This document shows positions 1-5,177 of a stretch of 5,177 nucleotides of DNA, piece after piece. Position 1 is the first letter of the stretch, and each line of letters starts with the position of its first letter. The notes under the pieces are model-generated. The model had not been told where the DNA came from and did no database searches. It worked only from the letters and a program-made list of their open reading frames with translations. Source of the stretch: Lachnospiraceae bacterium (GTDB lineage Bacteria; Bacillota_A; Clostridia; Lachnospirales; Lachnospiraceae); the NCBI GenBank assembly GCA_017464045.1, contig JAFUEG010000063.1:1-5177 (forward strand), in the 5' to 3' direction. The translations under genes were made by a program, and so were the position numbers.

Positions 1-698
1 AGTGAAGCAGCAAGCTGACCTATTTCATCGCCTGATTTGATATCCAACTTAACTTCAAAATTACCCGTTGAGTACTGTTCCGCAGACGCATTAATTTTCT
101 TTATAGGACGCATAATTCTTCCGGAAATTATACCAAGCACCGCAAAGGATATTATAAGCATAATCAAAAACGGCACATATATTGCCTGTATAATATTACC
201 CTGCAAATCCTTTAATTCCTCTTCTGTAGAATGCATCAAAATCATCCCGTCAGATATATTATTAATACGAATCGGGATAGCTACAGTAACCACATCCAAA
301 TCAAAATGCCCATAAAAATCTCCTGAAAAGGTCTGTGTCGTCATCATATCAAAATCCTGATTAAGAAAGAAAATATTTTTTGGTGCTTCAGGATGAGATG
401 CCGCTTTAGAAGATGCAATGACTATACCTTTATCATCCGTTATCCATATACTGGTTGCAAGTGTTTCACTATAATACTCAAGGTTTTTTATAAGCTGTCT
501 GTGAGTGATATTGCCCTGAATATAATCAGAAACTGTCTGATCCGCTATAAGAAGTGCTTCATTGGTAAGCACCTTTGACCTTTCCTTAACCATGATCCGT
601 CTTGTTGTAAAAGTTGAATATACAACAACCGAAATAAATAAAGCTATTGATAAAAACAAAAATCCTAAAAAGATTTTGTCAAATAATGAACGCTTCAA
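1..698 (-). CDS. Two-component sensor histidine kinase, N-terminal part (cut by window edge)
   Basis: Membrane sensor kinase, presumed to phosphorylate the regulator encoded just upstream. The visible 232 residues begin MKRSLFDKIF. A hydrophobic segment at about residues 9-28 is membrane helix 1. Residues 30-170 form an extracytoplasmic sensor region with a PAS/Cache-like strand pattern (WITDDKGIVIASS, about 85-97). A second helix lies at about 172-193. It is followed by a typical HAMP linker (GRIMRPIKKI at 193-202, then SGDEIGQLA near the cut). The dimerisation/phosphoacceptor and ATPase domains lie beyond position 1. The start is a TTG at 696-698, chosen because AGGTGA sits 8 nt upstream and the frame then includes helix 1. 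The first in-frame ATG (591-593) would delete that helix. The gene starts 3 nt after the regulator's stop, so the two are cotranscribed and probably translationally coupled. The sensed signal is unknown. Kinase identity is inferred from architecture and neighbour, since no catalytic motif is visible. Confidence 0.9.
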   Translation of the reverse strand, partial: MKRSLFDKIFLGFLFLSIALFISVVVYSTFTTRRIMVKERSKVLTNEALLIADQTVSDYIQGNITHRQLIKNLEYYSETLATSIWITDDKGIVIASSKAASHPEAPKNIFFLNQDFDMMTTQTFSGDFYGHFDLDVVTVAIPIRINNISDGMILMHSTEEELKDLQGNIIQAIYVPFLIMLIISFAVLGIISGRIMRPIKKINASAEQYSTGNFEVKLDIKSGDEIGQLAAS

Positions 699-701
699 TT
701 T

Positions 702-1412
702 TTATCTCACCTCAAATTTATAACCCTTACCCCAAACAGTAGTTATAGCCCAATTACTTCCATCATGTATTTTTTCTCTAAGTCTCTTTATATGAACGTC
801 AACTGTTCTTGAATCTCCAACAAATTCATACCCCCAAAGCTTATCCAAAAGTTGGTCTCTCGTAAAGACCTGATTAGGATGCCTTGCCAGAAAATACAAA
901 AGTTCCAACTCCTTAGGAGGCATCTCTACCTGCACTCCGTCAAATACCACGGTATAATTTGTTATATTTACAAGTAATCCGTCGTATTCGACATAATCAC
1001 CGTTATGGTCTGTCTGAGCAGCAAGATTATTTCTGTCAGGTGCATAGCTGGAACGTCTCAGCACCGCCTTAACTCTCGCCACAAGTTCATTTGAGTCAAA
1101 CGGTTTTATCATATAATCATCTGCTCCAAGCTTTAGTCCCAAAACTTTGTCAAAAACTTCACCTTTGGCAGAGAGCATGATTATAGGTATCTGCATGGTT
1201 TTTCTTATTTCGGTACAAACCTCATATCCATCCAAATCAGGAAGCATTATGTCAAGGAGAACAAGATTAGGATTATATGTTTTTACAAGCTCCAGTGCAT
1301 CCTTACCATTATATGCAATCTCCGTTTCAAAGCATTCCTTTGTTAGATATAAGGATATAAGCTCTGCGATATTTTCATCATCATCTACTATCAATATTTT
1401 TTGTTTATCCAT
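702..1412 (-). CDS. OmpR/PhoB-family response regulator
   Basis: Cytoplasmic DNA-binding regulator of a two-component system, 236 residues, the usual length for the family. The receiver domain spans about residues 4-115, with acid pocket D10/D11, phospho-acceptor D54 (VLLDIMLPD), S81 in the conserved Ser/Thr position and K103 (IKPF). A linker of about 25 residues leads to a winged-helix effector domain at about 143-236. Its recognition-helix region RTVDVHIKRLREKI is at 202-215 and the wing ends in VWGKGYKFE. All phosphorylation residues are intact, so it should be a functional switch. The ATG at 1410-1412 is preferred because a GGGGAAGGA purine run precedes it. An in-frame TTG 30 nt upstream (1440-1442) has no ribosome site and would add ten residues not expected before the first receiver strand. 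The kinase follows after 3 nt; mutS2 lies upstream. Target genes cannot be told; it is not assignable to PhoP, WalR, ResD or another named member from sequence reading alone. Confidence 0.97.
   Translation of the reverse strand: MDKQKILIVDDDENIAELISLYLTKECFETEIAYNGKDALELVKTYNPNLVLLDIMLPDLDGYEVCTEIRKTMQIPIIMLSAKGEVFDKVLGLKLGADDYMIKPFDSNELVARVKAVLRRSSYAPDRNNLAAQTDHNGDYVEYDGLLVNITNYTVVFDGVQVEMPPKELELLYFLARHPNQVFTRDQLLDKLWGYEFVGDSRTVDVHIKRLREKIHDGSNWAITTVWGKGYKFEVR
707..712 (-). promoter_or_regulatory. Ribosome binding site for the TTG-started histidine kinase
   Basis: On the minus strand the bases read AGGTGA, 8 nt before the TTG at 696-698. The site lies inside the last codons of the response regulator (…FEVR-stop), so ribosomes finishing the regulator would pass directly over it. 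This is the evidence that decides the non-ATG start of the kinase. Confidence 0.75.
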
Positions 1413-1440
1413 ACTTTCCTTCCCCTTTAATAATTCATCC

Positions 1441-1484
1441 AAGCTTTTAAATTATCAATACTTTTTACAGAAAATCAAAAGCTT
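1441..1484. repeat. Short inverted repeat flanking the candidate promoter
   Basis: AAGCTTTT at 1441-1448 and its exact complement AAAAGCTT at 1477-1484 are separated by 28 nt. One arm touches the predicted -35 box and the other lies by the predicted transcription start. It could be an operator, or a chance palindrome in AT-rich DNA. It is not a good intrinsic terminator, because the stem is weak, the loop is long and no U-run follows on the minus strand. Confidence 0.3.
1451..1478 (-). promoter_or_regulatory. Candidate sigma-A type promoter for the regulator-kinase pair
   Basis: On the minus strand TTGATT (1473-1478) and GATAAT (1451-1456) are separated by 16 nt. They match 4/6 and 5/6 positions of the vegetative consensus. 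Transcription would start near 1443-1444, giving a leader of about 31 nt before the regulator's ATG. The pair lies in the 91-nt spacer after mutS2, where no terminator is seen, so it may add to read-through. The region is AT-rich and chance matches are common, hence moderate confidence. Confidence 0.45.
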
Positions 1485-1503
1485 AAAAATAATTCGTACT
1501 TAA

Positions 1504-3933
1504 CTATAATTCTACTATCGTAACTCCGTATTCTCCTTCGCCGTATTCACCTGATCTGAATGTCTTTACAAGCGGATGCTTCTTAAGAAACTGGTGAATA
1601 CCGTTTCTTAATGCACCTGTTCCCTTTCCATGTATAATAGTCACCTTTTCAAGATGCGACAAAGCCGCATCATCAAGATACTTATCTATCAGCGAAACCG
1701 CCTCATCAACCGTCTTTCCTATTACATTTATCTCAGGTGATATAAACATGGCCTTGCCGGCAGATACACTCTTTCCCCGGGACTTATAATAATCCTTAGC
1801 CGGCTCATCATCCGGAAGTATTATAAGATCGCTTATCGGCAGTCTGAAATTAAGTATTCCCATCTGCACTCCTGCGACACCGCTTGCATCCGGAAGTGAT
1901 GTAATACTTCCCTTAGCATTCATGCTTATTACCTCTACATTATCACCTATATGAAAATCCTTTGCCTTATGATTGGAGGTTCGCTTTGGCGCTTCTTCTT
2001 TCCTGCCGGAATCATAGCTTTTAAGCTTGTCACGAAGCTTTCCCCTTTTTTCTTCCATAAGCTTCATATCTGCCTTGGCGGGATTGTTGCGCCACTTATT
2101 ATAATCACGTATTGTCTTGTCGGCTATATCCTTAGCCTCTTCTATCAAATCAGAAGCCTCTGCTCTTGCCTTAGCAAGTATTTCCGCCTTTTTATCATCG
2201 AGGTTTTTCTCTTTTTCCTTAAGGCTTTTCTTAAGCTCCTCTACCTCATTTTTATATTGTTCTATTGCATTTTTATCTTCTTCAATAGCATTTTTGTTTT
2301 TTTCAAGCTCTGCTATTAGGCTTTCCATATCCACGCTGTCTGAATCCACATTATCCCTCGCAGCATCGATTATATAATCCGGAAGTCCAAGCTTTTTCGA
2401 GATAGCAAATGCATTTGACTTACCCGGTATGCCAATCATAAGCTTATATGTAGGCTGAAGTGTTGTTACATCAAATTCACACGAAGCATTTTCCACACCC
2501 TCAGTTGAAAGTGCGTAGGTTTTTAGCTCACTGTAGTGAGTGGTTGCCATGCATCTTGCACCCATGTTTTTAAGATGGTTAAGAATGGCAATCGCAAGTG
2601 CCGCTCCCTCTACAGGATCGGTTCCTCCGCCCAGCTCGTCAAAGAGACAGAGTGTGTTTTCCGTAGAATGATTTACTATATAAACGATGTTGCTCATATG
2701 CGATGAAAATGTGGACAGACTCTGCTCGATGCTCTGCTCATCTCCTATATCGGCAAATACATCATCAAATACCGCAAGCCTTGAACCCTCCATGGCAGGT
2801 ATATGAAGTCCCGCCTGTCCCATAAGGGTAAATAATCCGAGTGTCTTTAGCGATACCGTCTTACCGCCGGTATTCGGTCCGGTTACAATCAAAAGATTAT
2901 AACCCTCTCCGAGCCTTATATCCACAGGCACCACACTATGCTTTTCCAAAAGCGGATGTCTGCCCTGCTTGATATCTATAATTCCGGTCTCATTAAATAT
3001 AGGCTGGCTTCCGTTATATGAACGTGCAAATTTTGCTTTTGCAAATATGAAATCCAAATCCACCAGAGTTTCAAGATTAAACTTAATATCCTCTACTGCC
3101 TCTGCTGCCAGATTACTTAAACTTTCAAGTATCTCCTCTATCTCGATTAACTCTTCATTGGCAAGTTCTTTTATCTCATTATTAAGATTCACCACCGCCA
3201 TAGGCTCGATAAAAAGTGTGGAGCCTGACTGTGAACGGTCATGTATCATACCCGGAAACTGTGAACGGTACTCCTGCTTAACAGGTATACAGTAACGTCC
3301 GTTTCTCATGGTAATTATGCTGTCCTGAAGCTTATCCTTTGAAGCATCATTTTTTACTATCTTAAGCAGCTGTTCATGAAGCCTGTCATTGGTAAGCTTT
3401 ATCTTTTTTCTTATAGATTTTAAATTGGAGGAAGCATCATCTGCTATCTCATCTACAGCAAGTATGCATCTTCTTATCTCCGAAGAAATATAAGAAAGCG
3501 GCACCAGCTGATTAAATCTTTCGGTGAGAGAATCATAGACTATTCCCGCATCTTCCTCCGCTTCACTCTTTTTTGAATTCTTTGTGGTAACCGTATCTGC
3601 AAGATCCGAACCGTCACCGTAAGCCTTAACCTCAATGGCAGCATTGATTACACCTGCCACATCCAAAAGCTCACCCGCAGTAAGCGCACCCTTAACCTCA
3701 AGTCTTTTTATGGATGCATGTATATCCTTAAGTCCCGAAAAGGATACATTTCCCTGTCTGTTGAGACGAAGCAATGCATCTCTTGTCTCCTCCTGATGGG
3801 TATTTATAACATTTATATCCCGCTGCGGCTTAATCCTGTCGCAGCGTCTTTTTGCCATATCCGAAGCCGCATACTCAGTCAGCATTTCTAAAATCTTATT
3901 AAATTCAAGTACACGCAAACTTCTCTTATTCAT
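1504..3933 (-). CDS. mutS2: MutS2 family ATPase with Smr domain
   Basis: Complete 809-residue MutS2, close to the family's usual length of somewhat under 800. Family members do not do mismatch repair. They are linked to suppression of recombination through branched DNA and, in Bacillus, to recognising collided ribosomes and splitting them. The order is: core/lever helices about 1-300 with conserved FIEPMAVVNLNNE (241-253); ATPase domain with Walker A TGPNTGGKT (351-359), the STFSSHM region (407-413), Walker B LCLFDE (428-433) and the switch histidine ATTH (463-466); a charged coiled coil at about 540-605; a KOW/SH3-like segment at about 658-706; and the Smr domain from about 735 to the end with HGKGTG (768-773). 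The ATPase residues are intact, but the LDLR/LDLH motif at the start of Smr reads INVI (735-738). The ATG is supported by AGGA at 3941-3944, 7 nt upstream. A palindromic element abuts this site. The regulator gene follows after 91 nt. Confidence 0.98.
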   Translation of the reverse strand: MNKRSLRVLEFNKILEMLTEYAASDMAKRRCDRIKPQRDINVINTHQEETRDALLRLNRQGNVSFSGLKDIHASIKRLEVKGALTAGELLDVAGVINAAIEVKAYGDGSDLADTVTTKNSKKSEAEEDAGIVYDSLTERFNQLVPLSYISSEIRRCILAVDEIADDASSNLKSIRKKIKLTNDRLHEQLLKIVKNDASKDKLQDSIITMRNGRYCIPVKQEYRSQFPGMIHDRSQSGSTLFIEPMAVVNLNNEIKELANEELIEIEEILESLSNLAAEAVEDIKFNLETLVDLDFIFAKAKFARSYNGSQPIFNETGIIDIKQGRHPLLEKHSVVPVDIRLGEGYNLLIVTGPNTGGKTVSLKTLGLFTLMGQAGLHIPAMEGSRLAVFDDVFADIGDEQSIEQSLSTFSSHMSNIVYIVNHSTENTLCLFDELGGGTDPVEGAALAIAILNHLKNMGARCMATTHYSELKTYALSTEGVENASCEFDVTTLQPTYKLMIGIPGKSNAFAISKKLGLPDYIIDAARDNVDSDSVDMESLIAELEKNKNAIEEDKNAIEQYKNEVEELKKSLKEKEKNLDDKKAEILAKARAEASDLIEEAKDIADKTIRDYNKWRNNPAKADMKLMEEKRGKLRDKLKSYDSGRKEEAPKRTSNHKAKDFHIGDNVEVISMNAKGSITSLPDASGVAGVQMGILNFRLPISDLIILPDDEPAKDYYKSRGKSVSAGKAMFISPEINVIGKTVDEAVSLIDKYLDDAALSHLEKVTIIHGKGTGALRNGIHQFLKKHPLVKTFRSGEYGEGEYGVTIVEL

Positions 3934-3940
3934 AATTAAT

Positions 3941-3944
3941 TCCT
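3941..3944 (-). promoter_or_regulatory. Ribosome binding site of mutS2
   Basis: Minus-strand AGGA 7 nt before the ATG at 3931-3933. It lies just outside the palindromic element that ends at 3951, so folding of that element in the RNA would leave the site exposed but close to the base of the stem. Confidence 0.7.
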
Positions 3945-3950
3945 AAATGT

Positions 3951-4116
3951 TTACTAACGTACGGTTATGTATTATATGATAAACTTCAACGCAAACACGC
4001 TCTCGCTCGGCCTCCGGCGTAGCGGTACTAAACTCGGATACCCTCGTTAAGTACCGACGCCTACAGACGGTTTGCTTATGAAGTTATCATATCATACATA
4101 ACCTGTTTGTTGGTAA
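3951..4116. repeat. Long imperfect palindrome with terminal inverted repeats (MITE/REP-like or structured RNA element)
   Basis: The left arm (3951-3996) and right arm (4070-4116) are near-complementary over about 45 bp. TTACTAAC (3951-3958) matches GTTGGTAA (4109-4116) with one change. GGTTATGTA…ATATGAT on the left matches ATCATAT…TACATAACC on the right with one mismatch. GCAAAC (3991-3996) matches GTTTGC (4070-4075). Inside, 4016-4033 pairs with 4046-4061 (GGCGT..CGGTACT and AGTACCGACGCC), so the whole 166 bp can fold into one long stem with an extra unpaired GC-rich segment at about 3997-4015. The core is roughly 60% GC by my count, between very AT-rich flanks. One terminal mismatch becomes a G-U pair only in the plus-strand RNA. 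No open frame, tRNA-like structure or clear target-site duplication is visible. A non-autonomous mobile repeat is my preferred reading. A cis-acting RNA structure in the aspS-mutS2 spacer is the alternative. Confidence 0.8.
3971..3976 (-). promoter_or_regulatory. Candidate -10 box for mutS2 inside the palindrome arm
   Basis: The minus strand reads a perfect TATAAT here, about 37 nt before the mutS2 ATG, which would place a start near 3964 and give a leader of about 30 nt. The facing arm has TATCAT at the equivalent position, so the match is specific to this arm. No acceptable -35 box is seen at 16-18 nt, so this is only a weak candidate. Confidence 0.25.
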
Positions 4117-4199
4117 TATAATAATTATTTTATTTCTTTAATAATTTAGATGCTATTATATATCCTTTATATGTATAATTGTTTAGTTATTGTGATATA
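4117..4199. other. AT-rich spacer after aspS, no gene seen
   Basis: The stretch between the aspS stop and the palindrome is almost entirely A and T. It holds no supported coding frame and no GC-rich hairpin with a U-run that would serve as an intrinsic terminator for aspS. A minus-strand TATAAT at 4155-4160 lacks a partner -35 box. Confidence 0.6.
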
Positions 4200-5177
4200 T
4201 CATTCTGCATCTTTAATTTCATTAGATGTTACTTTTATGCCGAGCTCCTCAAGCTGCTTTTCGTCTACTATGTTTGGTGCCTCACTCATAAGACAGGATG
4301 CATCCTTAATTTTAGGGAATGCGATTACATCACGGATTGAGTCTTCTTTAGCCATAAGCATGGTAAGACGGTCAAGTCCGTAAGCAAGTCCTGCGTGTGG
4401 CGGAACTCCATACTTAAATGCGTTAAGAAGAAAACCAAACTGCTCGTAAGCCTTCTCCATAGTAAATCCAAGCGCCTTAAACATCTTTTCCTGTATATCG
4501 TTTTGGTGGATACGCACACTTCCTCCACCGATTTCATTTCCGTTTAATACGATATCGTATGCTTTTGCACGAACCCTGCCCGGATCGCTCTCGATATACT
4601 CAAGGTCCTCCTCCATAGGCATGGTAAACGGATGGTGCATAGCCTGATATCTTCCTAAATCCTCGTTCCACTCAAGGAGAGGGAATTCTGTAATCCATAC
4701 AAATCTGTACTCGTTCTTGTCAAGGAGTCCGAGCTGGTTTGCAAGCTCCACTCTAAGTGCTCCGAGCACATCATATACAAGCTTATTCTTATCGGCTGCA
4801 AATAATAATAAGTCTCCGTTTTCACCTTCCATTGCTGAGACGATATTATTCATCTCTTCGTCAGTCATGAATTTTGCAAATGATGACTTATAGCTTCCAT
4901 CCTCCTGGATAGCTATATAGGCAAGTCCCTTTGCGCCGTAGCCCTTTGCAAAATCAACCAGAGCATCTATCTTCTTACGAGGCATAGCACCCTGTCCCTT
5001 GGCATTGATACCTCTTACGCTTCCGCCATTATCTATAGCGCCCTTAAATACTACAAATTCGGAATTTCTAACCACATCGGTTACATCCTTAAGTTCCATG
5101 CCGAATCTAAGGTCAGGCTTATCGGAACCGAATCTTTCCATAGCCTCCTTGTAGGTCATTCTCTGGATAGGAAGCGA
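4200..5177 (-). CDS. aspS: Aspartyl-tRNA synthetase, C-terminal part (cut by window edge)
   Basis: Cytoplasmic class II synthetase that activates aspartate with ATP and loads it on tRNA-Asp. The visible frame is 325 codons, beginning SLPIQR before [20 protein letters not shown], an internal stretch typical of bacterial AspRS (e.g. E. coli MTYAEAM…GSDKPDLR). About 265 residues, including the anticodon-binding OB fold and class II motifs 1 and 2, lie beyond position 5177. The Met at 5157-5159 is therefore not the start. Numbered from that Met: the bacterial-type GAD insertion is at about 30-135, the flipping-loop histidines MHHPFT at 174-179, the aspartate-binding GGGSVRIH at 211-218 (R216), and motif 3 [12 protein letters not shown] at 257-268 (R264). 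These residues are all conserved, so the enzyme should be active. Whether it is tRNA-Asp specific or also charges tRNA-Asn cannot be decided, as the N-terminal determinants are absent. It ends at TGA with no clear terminator; mutS2 lies 266 nt downstream. Confidence 0.98.
   Translation of the reverse strand, partial: SLPIQRMTYKEAMERFGSDKPDLRFGMELKDVTDVVRNSEFVVFKGAIDNGGSVRGINAKGQGAMPRKKIDALVDFAKGYGAKGLAYIAIQEDGSYKSSFAKFMTDEEMNNIVSAMEGENGDLLLFAADKNKLVYDVLGALRVELANQLGLLDKNEYRFVWITEFPLLEWNEDLGRYQAMHHPFTMPMEEDLEYIESDPGRVRAKAYDIVLNGNEIGGGSVRIHQNDIQEKMFKALGFTMEKAYEQFGFLLNAFKYGVPPHAGLAYGLDRLTMLMAKEDSIRDVIAFPKIKDASCLMSEAPNIVDEKQLEELGIKVTSNEIKDAE

Noticed and set aside
37..578. Plus-strand open frames of 92 and 61 codons (37-315 and 393-578)
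   Set aside because: They lie antisense to a convincing histidine kinase frame, have low-complexity Ile/Ser-rich products and show no ribosome site or recognisable domain.
1410..1442. Longer response regulator starting at TTG 1440-1442
   Set aside because: There is no ribosome site before it, and the ten extra residues precede the normal first strand of the receiver domain. The internal ATG has a purine-rich site.
1441..1484. Intrinsic terminator for mutS2
   Set aside because: The inverted repeat has an AT-rich 8-bp stem, a 28-nt loop and no following U-run on the minus strand.
1147..3295. Plus-strand open frames antisense to the regulator and mutS2 (1147-1503, 1951-2319, 2117-2377, 2969-3295)
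   Set aside because: Their products are Ser/Leu/Phe/Ile-rich complements of the real genes. The two at 1951-2377 overlap each other opposite the Glu/Lys-rich coiled coil, which explains their hydrophobic or Ser-rich make-up.
3951..4116. tRNA, riboswitch or ordinary intrinsic terminator in the palindrome
   Set aside because: There is no T-loop or acceptor-stem pattern and no riboswitch core I recognise. On the minus strand the stem is followed by mixed sequence rather than U's. On the plus strand the T-rich stretch after it is interrupted and there is no upstream gene to terminate.
4138..4185. Promoter for mutS2 using TATAAT at 4155-4160 (minus strand)
   Set aside because: The hexamers 16-18 nt upstream do not resemble TTGACA, and TATAAT is expected by chance in such AT-rich DNA.
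4150..4537. Frames at 4150-4383 (+) and 4325-4537 (-)
   Set aside because: Both overlap the conserved 3' end of aspS in other frames and encode nothing recognisable.
1..5177. CRISPR array, insertion sequence transposase, prophage or defence genes
   Set aside because: No direct-repeat/spacer pattern and no transposase, integrase or defence-domain frame is present. All coding capacity is taken by core and two-component genes.

Overview
The window reads as ordinary core chromosome from a low-GC Gram-positive bacterium, most likely a member of the Clostridia close to Lachnospiraceae. This rests on the AT-rich third positions and spacers, the AGGA/AGGTGA-type ribosome sites, the presence of MutS2 rather than a mismatch-repair MutS, and the style of the sensor kinase and OmpR-type regulator. 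I inferred the taxon from sequence character, not from a search. All supported genes lie on the minus strand, so the gene order in the direction of transcription is aspS, mutS2, response regulator, histidine kinase. The plus-strand open frames are shadows of these genes.

Region by region, from the right edge: 4200-5177 is the C-terminal 325 codons of aspartyl-tRNA synthetase, cut by the window edge. 4117-4199 is a very AT-rich spacer with no gene. 3951-4116 is a 166-bp imperfect palindrome with terminal inverted repeats of about 45 bp and a GC-rich core. It looks like an inserted intergenic repeat (MITE/REP-like) or a structured RNA element and ends just before the mutS2 ribosome site. 1504-3933 is a complete mutS2 with ATPase, coiled-coil, KOW-like and Smr domains. 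1413-1503 is a short spacer with a plausible promoter. 702-1412 is a complete OmpR/PhoB-family response regulator. 1-698 is the N-terminal 232 codons of its partner membrane histidine kinase, starting at TTG and translationally coupled to the regulator.

AspS charges tRNA-Asp. MutS2 acts on branched DNA and/or stalled ribosomes. The regulator and kinase form a two-component phosphorelay whose signal and targets cannot be read from the window. The absence of a clear terminator after mutS2 leaves read-through into the two-component genes possible, alongside their own candidate promoter.

The least explained object is the palindromic element between aspS and mutS2. Secondary points are a perfect TATAAT inside its mutS2-proximal arm, the loss of the LDLR/LDLH motif in the MutS2 Smr domain, and the TTG start of the kinase, which a simple annotation would miss.
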